From NCBI GenBank assembly GCA_016795145.1, contig JAEUII010000132.1, forward strand, positions 1 to 58,488: a stretch of DNA of 58,488 nt, written 5' to 3'. The stretch is from Planctomycetaceae bacterium. Lineage in GTDB: Bacteria > Planctomycetota > Planctomycetia > Planctomycetales > Planctomycetaceae. Made by a program: the position numbers and the translations under genes. Positions 16,241 through 24,784 of the stretch are shown piece by piece (position 1 is the first letter of the stretch; each line of letters starts with the position of its first letter). The notes under the pieces are model-generated. The model was not told the DNA's origin. It was given only the letters and a program-made list of their open reading frames with translations, and did no database searches.

Positions 16241-16972
16241 ATGATGAGGTTTGATGATATCGTTCGACTCACTGGCATGCTGGCTCAGGACGCTGCGGCT
16301 GCAGCTCCGGCTGCCGGTGCATCCACCTTCATGAAGATCGTCGAAAACTCGATCTGGGTTGGCATCGCGGTTTGTGCTGCGGGTGGGATGTACGCCGGTC
16401 TTCTGCTGATGCGTCGAATCAGTCAGAAGAGGTTCCCGGGACAGGCTTCTGAGCAGGCGTTCCTGAACGAAGTGGGCGAGTGCCTGGATCGTCAGGATTT
16501 CGACGGAGCGTTGCAGCTTTGCGACACACCGGCCGTCTGGAACAAGGCACTGGCTCAGCTGGCCTTGCTGGCACTTCAGTCGCGGCAGGAGCCGATGAAG
16601 AAGATTCGTCAGCTGGTGGGCGAGCGGTTTGAACGTGACATTCTGGGAAGCCTCGACCGAATGAACTCCTGGGTCGGAACCAGCATTAAGACGGCTCCTC
16701 AGCTGGGACTGCTGGGTACCGTTTTGGGGATGATCAACGCGTTTGCCAAGATCGCCGGCGCGGCGGCTACCGGGGTCGACCCGAAGGAACTGTCTGCGGA
16801 CATTTCGTTCGCTCTTTGGACCACCGCCGCCGGGATGGCCATTTCGATTCCATTGATCGTGCTTCAGGGTTCTGCTCAAAACAGCATCAAGCAGCTACAG
16901 GAGAACATTGACGAAGGCACAGGTCTGTTTTTGGATGACCTCGCAGCCGCGAAGTCCCGTGCTGGCATCTAA
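16241..16972 (+). CDS. MotA/TolQ/ExbB-family proton channel protein
   Basis: This 243-residue protein has an Ala/Pro-rich N-terminus (QDAAAAAPAAGAS), a first membrane helix (about 32-52), a cytoplasmic domain, and the paired C-terminal helices with the hallmark segment TAPQLGLLGTVLGMINAFAKI followed by DISFALWTTAAGMAISIPLI. ExbB/TolQ proteins form pentameric stators that couple proton flow to force on TonB/TolA-type proteins through the ExbD/TolR dimer. ATG 16241 is preferred to the in-frame TTG 16229. The following two genes both encode ExbD-type domains, so one ExbB may serve two different ExbD partners. Confidence 0.9.
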   Translation: MMRFDDIVRLTGMLAQDAAAAAPAAGASTFMKIVENSIWVGIAVCAAGGMYAGLLLMRRISQKRFPGQASEQAFLNEVGECLDRQDFDGALQLCDTPAVWNKALAQLALLALQSRQEPMKKIRQLVGERFERDILGSLDRMNSWVGTSIKTAPQLGLLGTVLGMINAFAKIAGAAATGVDPKELSADISFALWTTAAGMAISIPLIVLQGSAQNSIKQLQENIDEGTGLFLDDLAAAKSRAGI

Positions 16973-17075
16973 CCACGGCCTGAGGTCACTCAGGTGCAGA
17001 TGTGTCGGCTGATGGACTCTCGTTCCGAATCTGCTTCGTTTACTGCGTCACACAGACTCTGCTGATTGGTGTGAA

Positions 17076-17528
17076 ATGGCTGCTGAAGATGATGATGCAC
17101 CGTTTGTCCGGAAGGCGCGACCGCCGGAAGACACGGAAATCGACATCACCCCGATGATTGACGTGACATTCCAGCTGCTGATTTTCTTCATGGTGACATC
17201 CACCATGCAGGGCAATCCGCCAGCGATCGTGCCACGATCGGTGTCAGGCGGTGCGACCGAAATGACAAAGATCGCGATCAAGCTGGTGATCAAGGCACCA
17301 GTAGATTCAAACACCGATCCGGTTATGGAAATTGACAAGAAGCCGATCACGCTGGAAGAGCTCAGAGGACGACTCAACGAAGAAGCGGGCACTCACCCGA
17401 ACGGCATCGACCTGATGATCATGGGTGACAAGGACGTGCCGAATCGCTTCACGGGTGAAATCGAAACGATGATCTCCGAGATTCCGAATATCGGATTCCA
17501 TTACGCTGTTCAGGATCGACGTGAGTAA
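17076..17528 (+). CDS. ExbD/TolR-family biopolymer transport protein
   Basis: This 150-residue protein has the expected length. A charged cytoplasmic N-terminus is followed by EIDITPMIDVTFQLLIFFMV, in which D29 is the conserved proton-carrying Asp of the single membrane helix. The periplasmic domain follows (TLEELRGRLNEEAG; VPNRFTGEIETMISEI). It is expected to pair inside the ExbB pentamer encoded upstream. It ends five bases before the kinase-ExbD fusion gene, which carries an almost identical membrane segment (DVTFQLLIFFMVT), so the two could form a heterodimer. Confidence 0.92.
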   Translation: MAAEDDDAPFVRKARPPEDTEIDITPMIDVTFQLLIFFMVTSTMQGNPPAIVPRSVSGGATEMTKIAIKLVIKAPVDSNTDPVMEIDKKPITLEELRGRLNEEAGTHPNGIDLMIMGDKDVPNRFTGEIETMISEIPNIGFHYAVQDRRE

Positions 17529-17533
17529 CCACT

Positions 17534-19090
17534 ATGGCAGCGTCTGACATGAATGATCTGACAGACAAACGACTCGGCGAATTCCATCTCCTGCGCAGGC
17601 TGGGCAGCGGTGGGATGGCTGAAGTGTTTCTCGCCGAACAGACCAGCCTGCAGCGTTACGTCGCCGTGAAGGTGATGAAGCCTTCACTGATGGCTCATTC
17701 CGGACAGGACATGCTGCAGCGGTTCAAGCAGGAAGCCATGATGGCGGCCGGTTTGAATCACCCCAACATCGTTCAGGTCTACACGATTGGTCAGGAAGAC
17801 GGACTGCATTACATCGCACAGGAATTTGTTCAGGGCAAAGACCTCGCGACGATCATCAAAGAACGCGGCAATCCGGATCTGGCTTCGGCATTTCATGTGA
17901 TGAAGCAGGTCGCAGCGGCATTGAAGGCGTCTGGCCAGGCAGGCATCGTGCATCGGGACATCAAGCCCGAGAATATCCTGGTCACGAAAAAGGGTGAGGT
18001 CAAAGTTGCTGACTTTGGTCTTGCTCAGCTGGGTGAATCAGGTACGGAGAAAGACGGAGTGACGATGGGCACTCCACTTTATATGAGTCCTGAACAGGTC
18101 AGCGGTCGCGAACTGGATCCTCGATCGGACGTGTATTCATTTGGTGTGACGTGTTACCAGCTGCTGTGCGGCGAAACACCGTTCCGGGGCACGACGCCAG
18201 TTCAGATTGCCATGCAGCATCTGAAGAACCCGCCGCCAAGCCTGAAGAAGAAGAACCCGGCTCTTCCGGATATCGTTTGCCGAGTCGTTCATCGAATGAT
18301 GGCCAAGCGTCGGACACTCCGGTACCAGTCGGCAGAAGAGGTTCTTGAGGATATCAAGAAGCTGATCGTCGCTCAGAAGCAAGGCCGTTCGCTGGACCTG
18401 GTTCGCCTGCCTCGTCTGGAAGAACTCGAAAAGCTGGCGGAGGAGGAGCGACAGAAGCAGCTCAAGCTGACCGGCAGCCTGCCACCGGAACTCGTTGAAG
18501 ACGGGCTTGAATTGTCACCCGGCGCACCGGTCAACCAAACCAGTGTCATGGCCAGTCGCTGGGCGGAATCTCAGGCGGTCAACACGGACCTCGAAGAAGC
18601 CGAAGTGGTTGAGGCCGAACCGGTCGCTGTCGCAGTCGCCGACGATGATGATGACATCCCACCGCGCAAACCTCGACCTGCCGACAATGCCGCGATCGAC
18701 CTGACGCCTGCGGTAGACGTGACGTTTCAGCTTTTGATTTTCTTCATGGTGACTGCGTCGTTCAGCATGCAGAAAGCGTTCGACGTACCTCCTGCAAAGA
18801 AGACAGACGGTATTTCGACACAGATCCAGGTCGATCCTGAAGAATCGAGTGCTGCTGTTAAGGTGCTGGTCGAAGCCGATAACACGATGTTTGTCGACGA
18901 AACCAAAAAGGCGACTTCGTACCGCGAGATTCTGGATCTGCTGAAGGCCGAGAAGAACCTCAGCGCTGACACAACAGATGTGGAACTGGAACTACATCCG
19001 GATTCCACTCATGAAGCTCGAGTGATGGTGATTGATGCTGCGGCTCAGGCCGGGTTCACTCGAGTAAAGAACAAGATTGTTGAGAACTAA
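17534..19090 (+). CDS. Ser/Thr protein kinase fused to an ExbD domain
   Basis: This 518-residue protein carries two modules. Residues 15-280 form a Hanks-type kinase with G-loop GSGGMAEV, K46 (AVKVM), HRD at 140-142, DFG at 160-162 and the activation-segment end SPEQ, so all catalytic residues are present. A linker (290-385) with a coiled-coil-like Glu/Lys segment and a run of Asp follows. Residues 386-518 are an ExbD/TolR module: AIDLTPAVDVTFQLLIFFMV with D395, then a periplasmic domain. The kinase would sit in the cytoplasm and share its membrane helix with a proton-channel stator. The gene lies five bases after the separate exbD gene. The frame runs uninterrupted through both modules. ATG 17549 is an alternative start. 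Confidence 0.93.
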   Translation: MAASDMNDLTDKRLGEFHLLRRLGSGGMAEVFLAEQTSLQRYVAVKVMKPSLMAHSGQDMLQRFKQEAMMAAGLNHPNIVQVYTIGQEDGLHYIAQEFVQGKDLATIIKERGNPDLASAFHVMKQVAAALKASGQAGIVHRDIKPENILVTKKGEVKVADFGLAQLGESGTEKDGVTMGTPLYMSPEQVSGRELDPRSDVYSFGVTCYQLLCGETPFRGTTPVQIAMQHLKNPPPSLKKKNPALPDIVCRVVHRMMAKRRTLRYQSAEEVLEDIKKLIVAQKQGRSLDLVRLPRLEELEKLAEEERQKQLKLTGSLPPELVEDGLELSPGAPVNQTSVMASRWAESQAVNTDLEEAEVVEAEPVAVAVADDDDDIPPRKPRPADNAAIDLTPAVDVTFQLLIFFMVTASFSMQKAFDVPPAKKTDGISTQIQVDPEESSAAVKVLVEADNTMFVDETKKATSYREILDLLKAEKNLSADTTDVELELHPDSTHEARVMVIDAAAQAGFTRVKNKIVEN

Positions 19091-19159
19091 TCCTGGTGTA
19101 TTCACCGGGCTGAACAAACAAATCCAACCGACAGGTTTAGTAGATAACTGGAAGATACA

Positions 19160-22100
19160 GTGGCCGCTGCAAAGAACGACGACGAAAAAGATGATGCCGC
19201 AAAGGATGCCCTTTCGGCAAAGGCTCGCCAGCAGTTGAAGCGAGGACGTCTGAGCGCGCTGAGTGACAAACTGACGGGCGGCCCGGAACGGCCTGGCGAA
19301 CAGAAGATCGGTCGTTCGCCACTGGTCCTGTTGCTGACAGGAACCACGGTCGGAGCGTTTGTTCTGGCGGCAATTTTCTGGGTGATCAATGCTCGCAACC
19401 AGGAAGACCGTCTCTTTAAGGAGGCGAATGCGTCACTGGAACAGCAGAAGTATCTCGACGCGGAAGTGCAGTTTTCGAAGTTTCTGCAGAGCTATCCAAA
19501 GACGGAGAACAGCCCGGCCGCCAAAATCGGTCTGCATCGGGCAAAAGTCGAAAAACACATTTTCACGAACACTCCGGATGTCATCAAGGGGATGGCTGAA
19601 CTGCAATCCATGATCACGGAATGCGGCGAACTGCCAGGGTTTGACAAAGTTCAGGACAACATGCGTCGGTACTCAGACCGTCTGGCCTACGCCGGTGCTG
19701 TGGTGGCAGAACTTGCACCGTCGGCTGAAGCGCTGGAAGTCAGTCGCAAGGCGGTGGATTTGCTGCGTCGTTATTCCGGCGAAGCAGGGATCCCTGCGTC
19801 TCGCGAACAGTTCCTGGTGGAACGTCAGCGTATTGCGGAAGGTGCCATTGCCAAGAAGCTGGACTTTCAGAGCACCCTGGATCAGATCAAAGGTCTCCTG
19901 GAAAAAGGCGACACGATCGCAGCCATAGCCGTCCGTCAGGCACTCATTGATAAGTATTCGAGCCTGAAGGATGACAAAGATGTCCAGAAGATGCTGGTGG
20001 ACATTTTGGCTCGTGAGAAGGAATTCGTGGTTCGAACAGACCTCGGACGTGATGGTCTGAAAGCAGAGGCTGCAACAGAACCTCTTCCGTCACTGGCTCT
20101 TTCGCTGCGGACACAGGCAGCGTCTGACTTTGTGTCGCAGGGCCGATTCGTTTACGCGATTGGACTCGACAGTTGTTTTTCTCTCGACGCAGATACGGGC
20201 GATCCTCGCTGGAAGCGAACAATCGGCGTTGACTCTCCGTTTGCTCCCGTTGTTATCAAAGGATCCGAAACAGGGATCCTTGTCTACTCGACAATTTCTG
20301 AAGAGCTTCAGTTGCTGGCGGAAGCGGACGGGAAAATTGTCTGGCGTCAGTCACTGGAATCTCGTCCAACAGCAGCCCCGGTCGTTGTTTCCGGCACCAT
20401 CTACATCACGACCGAAGCGAATGAACTATGGCAAATCGCCAGTGTGAACGGGCGAGCCCAGGCGAAGCTGAAGTTTTCGCAGCCGATCTTCGGTCCACCA
20501 GCGGTCTCAAGTGATTCGCTCAAGATGGTCGTGCCGGGTGACCAGACTCTGGTCTACACGATCAGCCTGAATCCGTTCAGTTGCCTGGCTGTATCACACA
20601 TTCCTCATCGCACCGGAAGCGTCGGTGCTCCGATGCTGTCGGCCGGTCGTTATTACCTGATGGTGGATAACAACACGGCTGATAAGGCTCGAGTCCAGAC
20701 GCTTCAGGAAGAGGCGGACGGCAGTTTGACGATCGTTGCCTCTGACAACGTCGACGGACAGGTTCATGACGCCTGCCTGCTGCGTGGCTATGAACTGTTT
20801 GTTCCCTCGACGCCTCAGCGAGTCACCGCATTTCGCGTTGGCGACGAACGTGGCCAGCAGCCGCTGGCACTGGTGGGGTCAAACCAACTGGAAGAAGGGA
20901 CACAGACAGACATGTTCCTGCTGGCAGGTCCCGGTGGCCAGGTCTGGCTGGCAGGTCGCGACCTTCGAAGACTTCAAACCAAGACCAACAGTGTTGAGCT
21001 GGATACGACGACGACGGCAGAAGGGTTCCATGTTCGACCCATTCAGTTGATCGAGGAATCTGTCTTTCTGACCACTCGGTCACAACAGGCGGATTTGTCA
21101 TCGACGTTCTTTACTCGCACCGATCGCGAACAGATGCGAGGCATCTGGAAAACGGTGCTGGGTTCGCGAGTCGTCGCGATGGGACCAGCCACTGGCGGTG
21201 AATCGCTGCTGGCTCTGACAGATTATGGTGAGTCGTATCGAATTCCCGTCGCGGATCTGGGCAAGGCTGGTTTTCTGCTGGAGACGGTGAGCCGTTTCCG
21301 ACTACCGGAAAAACTGTCCTCACCAATTGAAGGTGTCATGCTCAGCGACGGACGGCCAGCGGCCTGGTGCGGTACACCAGAACCTTCCATGTGGACCTTT
21401 ACGACGACGGGGCAGCTGGAACGCCGATGGACACTCCCGGATCCTCCGCAGGTTGCTCCAGCTGTCATCGACGCTGGCGTTGTGTTTGCAATGCAGGGTC
21501 GACTGCATCTGTCAGGCATGGCCGGTGGAAAGACGGCGGAGGATTATCGACTGTCGCAGACAAGCGGCAACGTTCAGCCATGGAAATGCCTGGTCTCTTT
21601 GTCAGCAACCCAGGTTCTTGGCATTACCGCTCAGAACGAGTTCATTCGTGTTGAATATCGCCCGACGCCAAAACCGCAGCTCGCGGAAATCAGTGTGACA
21701 AAGATTCCGCAGCCTGTGGAACTTCCTCCAGCCGTGGCGGATGGATTCCTGTTCGTCCCGACATCGGACGGCAAACTGCTCCTGATGCAGGCCTCTACAC
21801 TGGAAGTTCTTGCGGAAAAGGACCTTGGCGGTGTCGCAACGGCAACCCCAAAGGTTGCCGGAGGATTCGTATTCGTTGAGGTCGGTGGCCAGCAGGCAAA
21901 GGTCTTCCGCATTGAGGAATCCCTGCCGGATGCTGGTACGCTGCCACTGGATGGATTCGCTCTGGCAGGGAATCCGGTGGCGGTTGATGGCGGACTTGTC
22001 GTTGCACGAACTGACGGTCTGCTGACTCGCCTCAACACCGACGGTGCTCCCGCGAATGCTCAGCTCCAGATCGGTCAGGCGATTCAGTCCGGAGTCAGAC

Positions 22101-22174
22101 TGGTGAATGGTCAGCTTGTTGTGGTCGGTTTCGACGGAAGTATCTACTCCGTCAATCCGTCTCTCGCCCGATAA
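19160..22174 (+). CDS. Membrane-anchored TPR-like/PQQ-type beta-propeller protein
   Basis: This 1004-residue protein has a charged cytoplasmic N-terminus, one membrane helix (about 54-77), a helical repeat region that begins with the TPR-like segment QKYLDAEVQFSKFLQSYPK, and a long C-terminal region of WD/PQQ-like blades (for example DSCFSLDADTGDPRWKRTIG and AEADGKIVWRQSLESRPTAAP). Such proteins act as scaffolds in the periplasm; the fold recalls BamB-type propellers, though no BAM partner is encoded here. GTG 19160 follows GGAAGA. It lies 69 bases after the kinase-ExbD gene and likely belongs to the same envelope complex. The exact ligand or partner is unknown. Confidence 0.8.
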   Translation: MAAAKNDDEKDDAAKDALSAKARQQLKRGRLSALSDKLTGGPERPGEQKIGRSPLVLLLTGTTVGAFVLAAIFWVINARNQEDRLFKEANASLEQQKYLDAEVQFSKFLQSYPKTENSPAAKIGLHRAKVEKHIFTNTPDVIKGMAELQSMITECGELPGFDKVQDNMRRYSDRLAYAGAVVAELAPSAEALEVSRKAVDLLRRYSGEAGIPASREQFLVERQRIAEGAIAKKLDFQSTLDQIKGLLEKGDTIAAIAVRQALIDKYSSLKDDKDVQKMLVDILAREKEFVVRTDLGRDGLKAEAATEPLPSLALSLRTQAASDFVSQGRFVYAIGLDSCFSLDADTGDPRWKRTIGVDSPFAPVVIKGSETGILVYSTISEELQLLAEADGKIVWRQSLESRPTAAPVVVSGTIYITTEANELWQIASVNGRAQAKLKFSQPIFGPPAVSSDSLKMVVPGDQTLVYTISLNPFSCLAVSHIPHRTGSVGAPMLSAGRYYLMVDNNTADKARVQTLQEEADGSLTIVASDNVDGQVHDACLLRGYELFVPSTPQRVTAFRVGDERGQQPLALVGSNQLEEGTQTDMFLLAGPGGQVWLAGRDLRRLQTKTNSVELDTTTTAEGFHVRPIQLIEESVFLTTRSQQADLSSTFFTRTDREQMRGIWKTVLGSRVVAMGPATGGESLLALTDYGESYRIPVADLGKAGFLLETVSRFRLPEKLSSPIEGVMLSDGRPAAWCGTPEPSMWTFTTTGQLERRWTLPDPPQVAPAVIDAGVVFAMQGRLHLSGMAGGKTAEDYRLSQTSGNVQPWKCLVSLSATQVLGITAQNEFIRVEYRPTPKPQLAEISVTKIPQPVELPPAVADGFLFVPTSDGKLLLMQASTLEVLAEKDLGGVATATPKVAGGFVFVEVGGQQAKVFRIEESLPDAGTLPLDGFALAGNPVAVDGGLVVARTDGLLTRLNTDGAPANAQLQIGQAIQSGVRLVNGQLVVVGFDGSIYSVNPSLAR

Positions 22175-22204
22175 CTTCAGGTTCAAGATCTGAGAGATGA
22201 GATC

Positions 22205-24784
22205 ATGAAGACCGAATCCAAACCACAGTGGTGCGCAGCAGGTCGTGTGACGGCGACCTTACTTTTGCTTCTGACGGCAGTGTGTCAGGCCTCAGTCGCA
22301 GACGAAAAAGTCGAACGCCCGTCGCTTCCAAAACTCACGGACATGCAGTTACCGTCGGCTGAAGCGTTGTTGCGCGCGGATGCGGAAGACAAAGAATTTG
22401 ACTGGGTGGTGCTGAAGGCCCCGGCGGAAGCCGACCGTCTTTGCGTCGTCGTTGTCCCAATCTATCCTCGCCCGGACACTCTGAAGAAGATGGCGGAGGA
22501 TTATAAAAAGGTCGAAGCGTCACGCCCCCAGAATCAGAAAGAACGGGAGTTTCGTGCCAATCGACTGAAGGCTTTGCAAAGACTTCTGGTAAAGGTGCCA
22601 GGCGACCTGAATGACTACGGCATCCCGGTTGATCAGATCGACCAGATCATCTTCTTTGAAGACCTGATGTTGCAGCGAGTTGACCAGTTGCTGGAGGCTG
22701 GTGACTTCCGAACGGCGTACGAGCTTCTGCTGCGAGTCGAAACGGAAATTCCAAACTGGGACAAATCCGTTCCTCGGTTTGAAAAGCTGCTGCTGGTCGA
22801 AGCTGCGGAGCGAGCCAAGGCCGGCGAAACTTATGCAGCCCTGGCGCTGCTGGATGAAGTCACGGTCCGCAACAAAGACAGTGTTCAGCTGCCGGCCGAG
22901 CTGGGTCGCATTGTCGGCCCAATGATTGATGATGCTATTTCGAAAGAAGATTATCGCAAGGTTCGGTACCTCCTGACTCGCGTGCAGAAGAACGTTCCGA
23001 ATCACGAACTGATTTCGGGAACTCAAAGTCGTCTTCAGGGCCAAAGCGAAGCACTGCTGGGCCAGGCTGCTGAAAAAACGAAAGCACGAGACTACGCGAG
23101 TGCCGCGGAACTCGCACGAAGAGCAGAAACGATCTGGCCAACGACGGGAAATGCTCGTGCTGCGTTCACACAGTTTTTTGCACGCCACCAGGTTCTTCGA
23201 GTCGGCACGAACGACTTCGAAGGTCCGTCCGTCTATCCGGCTCCGCTGGAGCATATGGAACGACACCGCGAACTGGAAGAAGTGTGTCTGTTTGAGCCGT
23301 CATCGGCAGACGAACTGACCTACTTCCGATCCAGCTTCTTTGAAGTCTGGGATCCGGCAGACCTGGGCCGTGAAGTTCTATTCACTCTTCGCGAAACGCG
23401 ACCAGGCTGGCAGTCTCAACCATTGCTGACGGCCAATCAGATTGCTGACGCACTGGCAGACCGAATGAACCCGGAAAGTCCGTTTTACAGTCCGCGAGTT
23501 GCTTCATACGTGAAGGAAGTGTCCGTTCGCTCTCCGTCACAGCTTCGAATTCGTTTCACTCGCGTCCCGCTCAGCATTGAGTCGCTGATGCGGTTCCCGG
23601 CGACCGGTCGACCTGTCGTCACTTCAGAAAGCGTGAGTGCGGATAACGCCAATGCAGAAGCTCCACAGGCTCATGAACACGGCATCATTTCGACTCGCTT
23701 CAAACGAGTGAAGTCTGATGAATCCGGACACATGTGGCTGCGACAGATTCCGGAACCGGATGGCTTTGATTCCAGCAAGTATCATATCGCCGAAATCCAG
23801 GAGCACCGCTTTGCAGACCGCTCCAACATGTTCCAGGCACTGATTCGTGGTGATGTGGACTACGTTCCTCATTTGATGCCATGGGAAGTTGATGCCTTCA
23901 AAACATCGACAGCGTTTCAGGTGCGAAAGTACACATTGCCGCTGACTCATGTGCTGGTGTTTAACCCGCTTTCGGAACGAGTCAACAATGCTCAGGTTCG
24001 ACGATCTTTATCGTTCGCAGTCAATCGGGAAGGGTTACTGAAGTCCACGGTACTGCGAAGTGAGGACATGAAGTACGGTCGGCCAACCAGTGCGGCCTGG
24101 CACCTGAGCAGTTATGCGACCGAACCTCGGCAGGAACCGCCTCGGTTCAACCTGCGACTTGCTTACGCTCTTCGATTTGCCGCTGAACGTCAGCTGCAGA
24201 TCGCAGAACTGATGAAGCTGCTTGATGCGGCCAAGGCGGAAGCGAAGAAGAACAAGATCACTCTGGATGAAGAGAAGTTTCGCAAGGAAACCAAGGTCGA
24301 CTACATCAAGCTTCCACGGCTGCGCTTTGTCGTCCAGCCGGATCCAGTCGCGCGAGCTGCCACAGAGCGAATGATGATCTACTGGCAGAGAATCGGATTT
24401 GAGATCGACCTCGTTCAGGGTGACCAGGCCGGAAATCCGCTGCCCGATACAGACTGGGACTTCTGTTACCGCACGGTTCGCATGGAAGAGCCACTTCTTG
24501 AGCTGTGGCCACTTCTGGCGAATGATTCAAAGCTGAACATTGAGCGTCTGCTTGTGTTCCCGGACTGGATGCGTCAGGAAATTGTTGGACTCGACTACGC
24601 GACCAGCTTCCCCGATGCACAGGAAAAGCTCTACACAATTCACAACCACATCGCGGCTCAGGCGTTTGTCATTCCTCTCTGGGAAGTCGACGACTACGGT
24701 GTGTTCCGCAAGAACGTATCCGGTGTGCCCGACGAGCTGATGTCGACGTATCAAAATATTGAACGATGGATGATCCGCCCATGA
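22205..24784 (+). CDS. Secreted protein with helical N-terminal region and SBP5-like (peptide-binding) domain
   Basis: This 859-residue protein has a signal peptide (1-32, cleavage near QASVA), then about 300 residues of helical repeat-like sequence, then a region resembling family 5 extracellular solute-binding proteins (DppA/OppA type). Typical pieces are LLTANQIADALADRMNP, FQALIRGDVDYVPHL, VRRSLSFAVNREGLL and DTDWDFCYRTVRM. No permease or ATPase gene of an ABC importer is nearby, and there is no lipobox Cys. In this setting it may bind a peptide or cell-wall fragment and report to, or be moved by, the ExbB/ExbD machine rather than feed an importer. Start ATG 22205 lies 30 bases after the propeller gene. 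Confidence 0.75.
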   Translation: MKTESKPQWCAAGRVTATLLLLLTAVCQASVADEKVERPSLPKLTDMQLPSAEALLRADAEDKEFDWVVLKAPAEADRLCVVVVPIYPRPDTLKKMAEDYKKVEASRPQNQKEREFRANRLKALQRLLVKVPGDLNDYGIPVDQIDQIIFFEDLMLQRVDQLLEAGDFRTAYELLLRVETEIPNWDKSVPRFEKLLLVEAAERAKAGETYAALALLDEVTVRNKDSVQLPAELGRIVGPMIDDAISKEDYRKVRYLLTRVQKNVPNHELISGTQSRLQGQSEALLGQAAEKTKARDYASAAELARRAETIWPTTGNARAAFTQFFARHQVLRVGTNDFEGPSVYPAPLEHMERHRELEEVCLFEPSSADELTYFRSSFFEVWDPADLGREVLFTLRETRPGWQSQPLLTANQIADALADRMNPESPFYSPRVASYVKEVSVRSPSQLRIRFTRVPLSIESLMRFPATGRPVVTSESVSADNANAEAPQAHEHGIISTRFKRVKSDESGHMWLRQIPEPDGFDSSKYHIAEIQEHRFADRSNMFQALIRGDVDYVPHLMPWEVDAFKTSTAFQVRKYTLPLTHVLVFNPLSERVNNAQVRRSLSFAVNREGLLKSTVLRSEDMKYGRPTSAAWHLSSYATEPRQEPPRFNLRLAYALRFAAERQLQIAELMKLLDAAKAEAKKNKITLDEEKFRKETKVDYIKLPRLRFVVQPDPVARAATERMMIYWQRIGFEIDLVQGDQAGNPLPDTDWDFCYRTVRMEEPLLELWPLLANDSKLNIERLLVFPDWMRQEIVGLDYATSFPDAQEKLYTIHNHIAAQAFVIPLWEVDDYGVFRKNVSGVPDELMSTYQNIERWMIRP

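Noticed and set aside
15137-16879. Long minus-strand open frame of 580 codons
   Set aside because: It lies antisense to the TolA-like and ExbB genes, its translation is Arg/His/Ser-rich with no family motif, and the plus-strand genes have clear domains.
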